64,000 nt of DNA from Tigriopus japonicus (taxonomy: Eukaryota > Arthropoda > Copepoda > Harpacticoida > Harpacticidae): assembly GCA_010645155.1 (NCBI GenBank), contig CM021314.1:1806418-1870417 (forward strand), written 5' to 3'. A program made the translations under genes and the position numbers. The first letter of the stretch is position 1. Each line of letters opens with the position of its first letter. Of the stretch, positions 59,444-64,000 are shown one piece after another. The notes beneath the pieces were generated by a model. It was not told where the DNA came from. It saw only the letters and a list, made by a program, of their open reading frames with translations, and searched no databases.

Positions 59444-62139
59444 GATGCCGGACAAAGGCCCGAGCGATGATTCCGAGGAACTGAAATTATGGCTTCAAAT
59501 CCATGACGTTGAGAGAAACCAACACTCTAAACAGCTCGCTGTTCCATTTCCAGGGTTCACAAGTGTCACTTTTAAGTGATTCAAGGATTAGGGTGTGATC
59601 AATCAAGGATTGGTCCAAGCGAATCCCCTCAGGGAGCCCAACGCACATTCCTTTTGGAATACTCTTCATCTACTTTCGTTTGGGTCCTGGGTTCCTTTGA
59701 AGGAACAACACCTGATTGTCTCAGCCTTTGGAACACAAGCAGCGTGTGGGCAAAATCTCACTCTATGAATTGGCCAGACAAGTACATTGTGTGGGGTTCC
59801 ACTACGGTTCCACTACGACGTGGCTGTTACAGGGTACGTTGTGTGGTAATTGCAGGTTTTTAGTTCCTTGTTCCCCCTGGAAGTCAAGAAAAGGAAGCAG
59901 CAAGCCACCCGAAAACCGCGCTTGCTGAGTGATCCACAACGATCAGGAAACCTTCCTCGTAATAACTCGGGTCGGTGGTGGAACACTTCTTGGTGGCCAA
60001 GTCAGGTGGAAAAAACCTCAAGGAGACATGAAGACATGAGGATAAAGAACCTTCAAACGATTGATCAAACACATTTTTCTCTCCTGCCCACTGGGTGTAT
60101 GCTCCTTGACACTAGAGCTCTCGCACTCCAAGACTTGACGATGGTCGATGAGGTGGTCTTTCAGCCCTGAAACCGTTCCTTCTTTTTCCCTACCTGCTGG
60201 AAATAAAAGAAGGCTGAATGCACAACACAGAGAACCGAGTGCGAAGCCTCTCGCTCACTACGACAGGTTGTCCAAACAGCTATTGATCATCGTACGGTGG
60301 GACACACTTTTGGAACACATGAACAAATCGACATCGGGTGCACGAATGGTCAAACACGCCACACCTTGATGTTCAATCTTGAGAGGTGATTAAGATTGGT
60401 CAGAAAGTGTGCATAATTTAACAATATTCCTTTCTCTTTCTCTGTCTTTGGAGAGTAACGAAGCAATGTAGGAAATTGGAGCAAAGGAGAGCCACGAGGG
60501 AGTAAGGGGAAAGACAACCACGTACAGTAGGATTCCAGCCAGGTATGACCTCTTCTCAAGGATGAGGGGAAGGACGATTGTTCCTTTACCAATGCTCCTC
60601 CAAGTCCTCCTGACCTTGCTATGGAAGACCACGGACAAATTCTTGGAATCTTTTTTTTCAATTTGAATAACGCGCTCGAGCATTGAATCTTATGTGGAGT
60701 ACTACGTAGGTGTGCGTGATCGCTAAGATAGGTAATTGAACAATGTCTGACAATGATGACGGTACCAGGATGTCTCCCAGGTCTGTCTATGAAAAAGATT
60801 CTCGTGCTAAATTACTAAAATGTTGCTGGCATCGTTTTCAACGAGGGAGCCTAGAATCGAGAAATGACCGGGCAGCTATTGTAAAATAGCTAATGTCGCC
60901 GAGGGAACAATTAGTATAAAGGACGGAGGAGCAAGACTGGGCAGACTTTGGTATGAAAGACTCCCTTTTTGGACTCGTTCGGGAACTGTTTGGTCAATAA
61001 ACATTCCTGTACTATGACTGTGAAACTTCGAAGAGAGAACTTGCTGACTGACTGGCGAGGGGACAACGAGTAAAAAATGGAACAACTCAAACAAGTCCTT
61101 GGCCAAAGAAACAAAGCTTGATCATATCAAGTTGGCAGGACAATGGACCTCTTAGACAGAATTTATGATCTGCTAAAATTGTGTGCCAGCAATGAAAATG
61201 CTTCATCGGCAAAAACATGACTTTTGATGTGTCTCGAAACTCTTTTGTTTACGTTCCTCGCAATGTAAAATCGCCCTCAGAGAGAATGTTTGCTCACTTT
61301 CCATATCTTTGATTTGAGCCATGAACTATATTTTGTCGTACAGTTCCTTTCAGACACGGGAGACCGATTTGAGTCGGAAATCACGATCATAACCTCTATC
61401 CAAATTTCCTTTGTCGCTTTTCAAGCCAAGTTCAGCCCGTCTCAATCACATTTTGGGCCCCTTCAAATACGTACGTATGTGCTCTTGTCCATTTCCAGTC
61501 TCCATGTCAGACTCGATTAACAACATGCCATAAAATACGGTACAACTAATTTACCAAGCAACCAAACGATGAAAGTGATTTGTCCTTTTTCTTTATTCAT
61601 GTAATGCTTCAAAATTGCGAGAAAGGCAAGGAAGATGTAATATTTTACCTCAAAAAAGCCTTAGGGGTTGAATTTTTAAGGAAGCATTTACAGTAATTAC
61701 TAAGAGATTGAGAATTGAAGGATTCAAAACACTGTGGTTCACACTACAGAGGCTTCTTCACACCACCATCTCGTTTGTTTTGCTACCGGATTTCATTAAA
61801 TCTAATCATGACTAAGTTTTGTTGATTGAGGTTAGCGGAGTTGCGGGCCAAAAAACATAACAGACGCTAGATGGCATCGCCAATGGGTGTTTTGTCATCG
61901 CCAATTGTGTCTGTGAATGGAATGCAAAAATCTTCTATCCATTTTGGGTCAAGCATGATTTGCATTGATTTGCATTTTGTTGCGTTTTGGAAACTTTTAG
62001 CGAGATTTGAGCAGAAAAACATGATTTTCAGGGGTGTTTAGGGATAAAATCGGATTTGAAAAGATGATTCTTTAAATTTTCATTTCAAACCTGACACGAA
62101 AACAAATGATTTCGATTATGATTGTATTTGCATTTTGAG
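59444..62139. other. 5' flank of the CCDC142 homologue and spacer
   Basis: Just upstream of the ATG, ATAATTTCAG on the minus strand may be a 5'-UTR acceptor. A 60-codon minus frame (59669-59487) has fairly normal composition but no phase-compatible donor to join exon 1, so it is not called. Elsewhere no gene or RNA was seen. Confidence 0.4.
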
Positions 62140-62459
62140 TAGTGATGGACCGAAAGCGCTTTCGGCCGAAATTTCGGTTTCGGTTTCGGTTATGCCTACC
62201 GAAACCGAAAGCAGACAAGCACTATATAAAATGGAGTTTGACAACAAAATCGAAAAAAATGGTCCAAAAACCTCTGAAATTTAAGTTTTAAGATTTTTCA
62301 AAATTTGCGACTTCCCAACATTGAACACATTCTAATTTTTAAGGCGGATTTTGCATTTGAACAATTTTGTAAACAGTGAACACTGCTTTCGGTTTCGGTT
62401 AAGCCCTCTTTCGGCCGAAACTTTCGGTTTCGGTTATGAGCCCTTTCGGTCCATCACTA
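62140..62459. mobile_element. 320-bp non-autonomous hAT element, second CCGAAA-rich copy
   Basis: The ends are TAGTGATGGACC and GGTCCATCACTA. The 8-mer ATTTTGAG is perfectly duplicated at 62132-62139 and 62460-62467. The interior is the reverse complement of the copy at 46457-46798, with fewer CCGAAA units and several substitutions. Confidence 0.9.
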
Positions 62460-62467
62460 ATTTTGAG

Positions 62468-63337
62468 GGACAATTAGGGCATGTTTTATTTGCATTAAAT
62501 TCCCAAGCCAAGTAATGAGTGAGCCCTTTTTCTTACAGGGTTCTACAAATACAATATACCTAAAAAAAGACGTTAATCAATTAATGGGTTCATTGCTCTG
62601 TGAAATTTTCTATCCTTCATTTCTTGAACTCTTTTTTCTATATCCCTGGAACATTTACCCCCGTCCAAACTTACAGAATCCTCTAGGGCTTAACAAATGC
62701 ATATGCAAATACCCATACATTAAGGGTTTTGTCAAGGAAAGATGAAAATATTAGGGATTTATTTCTTCAAGAAAGCCTTGATTTGTATATGAGAATTTTT
62801 CCGAATTCTTGGAAATCGTGGGAATCTTGGAAACAAGCAAAAGTGCCCAAAGGGGCTTTAAATTAACTTTTACATATACTTGGGAGCATTTCTTACATCT
62901 GAGAGCGGATGCTTGGCATCTGAGACGATATAAGTGAACTGTTAGCCCTTAAAAATGGTCACTTTTAGAAGTGCTTCCAAGGTGAATCACATCACCGAAA
63001 ATTTTAACGTTCTGCCGCATTTTTGAACTAAATCATTTTCTTGAAACAAAGCCCAATTCTGAACCGGAAACATACCTTCAAAATGATAGCAAATCCGCTA
63101 GTTCATTAATCACCAAAAAGGAGGAGAAAGTGCCGAAACGCATGTCGCTTTTTACGACAAAAATGAACCATGAGATCGCGCTCCGTTTTGATCAAAGGAT
63201 GACGTAGGTCGCCCTCTAGCGATTCGCTTTGAAACGTCGCTGTCAAAACAATCAGAAATCAACTCCGCTTAAAGATATATTCTAATATTTCAATTGAAAA
63301 GGAAGATAAATAAACGGTTACAAAATACCAATCAGTC
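62468..63337. other. Spacer
   Basis: No gene, RNA or recognised repeat. The last 100 bp are the leader/promoter candidate for the small frame at 63338; no TATA box or initiator was assigned. Confidence 0.4.
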
Positions 63338-63610
63338 ATGGTTCGGGTTATGGTCAAGGCCCATTGGTTTCCCAATAGCAAAGGGGTCGTCATTCAACCC
63401 GACGAAATGGAACACATCCATCGTTTCCGCCAAAGGTTGACCGACATCTTCAAGCATCCCGTGGACCAAATCTGGACCCAATCCTGCTCCAACGGAACCT
63501 GGATTGAAATCGTGGATGCCTCCTTCATCAGGTATTCATACCCCGCTCATCAAATCATTGAACTTACAGATAAGAGCAAACCTCGTTCAATATTGTACTT
63601 TGGAAATTAG
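63338..63610 (+). CDS. Small intronless protein of 90 residues, unknown
   Basis: ATG at 63338 is followed by G (a fair start context), and the frame runs to TAG at 63608-63610. The sequence has balanced composition with many aromatic residues (VKAHWFPNSKGVVIQPDEM, IWTQSCSNGTWIEIVD, IIELTDKSKPRS) and looks like a compact globular domain. No signal peptide or membrane segment. I do not recognise the family. It could also be the first exon of a longer gene or a fragment of a mobile element. Confidence 0.5.
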   Translation: MVRVMVKAHWFPNSKGVVIQPDEMEHIHRFRQRLTDIFKHPVDQIWTQSCSNGTWIEIVDASFIRYSYPAHQIIELTDKSKPRSILYFGN

Positions 63611-63762
63611 TGATGAAACCCGTTGTTGCCATATAATCCACGGTAGAAACAGGCTTAAAAACAATAGCTTAAACACAGTCTTTGTCTTTAAGTGAATGAT
63701 GAGGTAGTTTAATGGGTGAAGTCACCAAAATTAAGAGGGAATCTATGAAGCCATTTGTCTAG
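63611..63762. other. 3' flank of the small ORF
   Basis: Nothing recognisable in these 150 bp. Confidence 0.3.
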
Positions 63763-64000
63763 ATCAGGGGTCGGCAACCTCTCTTGGGTCAAGGCCCACG
63801 AAATTTGATTCGTATTGTCAGGGGCCCACCAAGCAGACGTTGGTAGGTTCAGGGGCCCACATATTAACGATCAAAGAGCTTTGGGCCCATGAGTACAGTA
63901 CTATGGATGGCTCTCGGGCCCACTTTTTCAAGCTTTCTCCATAGCATTTGGGCCCACGAATGACCACCCTTGGGCCCACATGTGGGCCGCGGCCCACAGG
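63763..64000. mobile_element. hAT-like element rich in GGGCCCAC, cut by the window end
   Basis: It starts with a hAT-like terminus (CAGGGGTCGGCAACC) at about 63765. The interior repeats GGGCCCAC many times and contains the palindrome CACATGTG next to GGGCCGCGGCCC. The right end lies beyond the window. A truncated inverted relative is at 50276-50446. Confidence 0.7.

Noticed and set aside
59487..59669. 60-codon minus-strand frame just upstream of CCDC142 exon 1
   Set aside because: It looks protein-like, but no donor in it gives a phase that joins exon 1, and it ends in a stop before the acceptor.
1..64000. Prokaryotic features: operons, ribosome binding sites, CRISPR arrays, rho-independent terminators
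   Set aside because: The genes carry spliceosomal introns and belong to animal families. The repeat spacing nowhere fits a CRISPR array.
1..64000. tRNA or rRNA genes
   Set aside because: No cloverleaf with a TTCGAAT-type arm or rRNA-like stretch was recognised by eye. A covariance-model search would be decisive.

Overview
The window is nuclear DNA of an animal, most likely an arthropod and possibly a crustacean such as a copepod. Genes are split by GT-AG introns, many only 60-100 bp long. The recognisable genes are animal families: a PAR-type bZIP factor, a CCDC142 homologue, a DDX5/17-type helicase and C2H2 zinc fingers. Spacers and long introns are AT-rich and full of short DNA transposons. 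No bacterial, organellar or viral gene was recognised. The organism call is inferred from gene content and not proven.

Layout: (1) 162-10894 (+) is a three-exon gene for a very large low-complexity C2H2 zinc-finger protein. (2) 11866-18886 (-) holds a SCHIP1-like coiled-coil gene and several orphan exons of membrane-type proteins whose linkage is uncertain. (3) 20547-34638 (-) holds three secreted-protein genes, all rebuilt here from splice sites: a secreted kelch-repeat protein, a two-module cysteine-rich protein, and a protein with a novel folded ectodomain followed by a mucin-like tail. A repeat-rich spacer (about 25.4-31.6 kb) separates the second and third. (4) 35350-37524 (-) is a four-exon PAR bZIP gene (Pdp1/HLF/TEF family). 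(5) 40989-42785 (+) is an intronless DEAD-box helicase. (6) 46004-59443 (-) is an eight-exon CCDC142 homologue whose long introns hold nested transposons. (7) The rest, to 64000, is mostly spacer with one small open frame (63338-63610) and two hAT-like elements.

Mobile DNA: two short elements with TAGGGCCCG-type ends and two with TAGTGATGGACC ends. All four are flanked by 8-bp direct repeats (three perfect, one 7/8), which fits non-autonomous hAT elements. There is also a decayed Tc1/mariner copy with a TA duplication inserted in an older long-inverted-repeat element, several long palindromes, a 325-bp repeat present in both orientations, and pieces of one non-LTR retrotransposon.

The genes do not form one pathway. 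The most coherent group is the run of three same-strand secreted-protein genes with mostly phase-1 introns. No protein name was checked against a database. Exon limits come from reading splice signals and from frame continuity.
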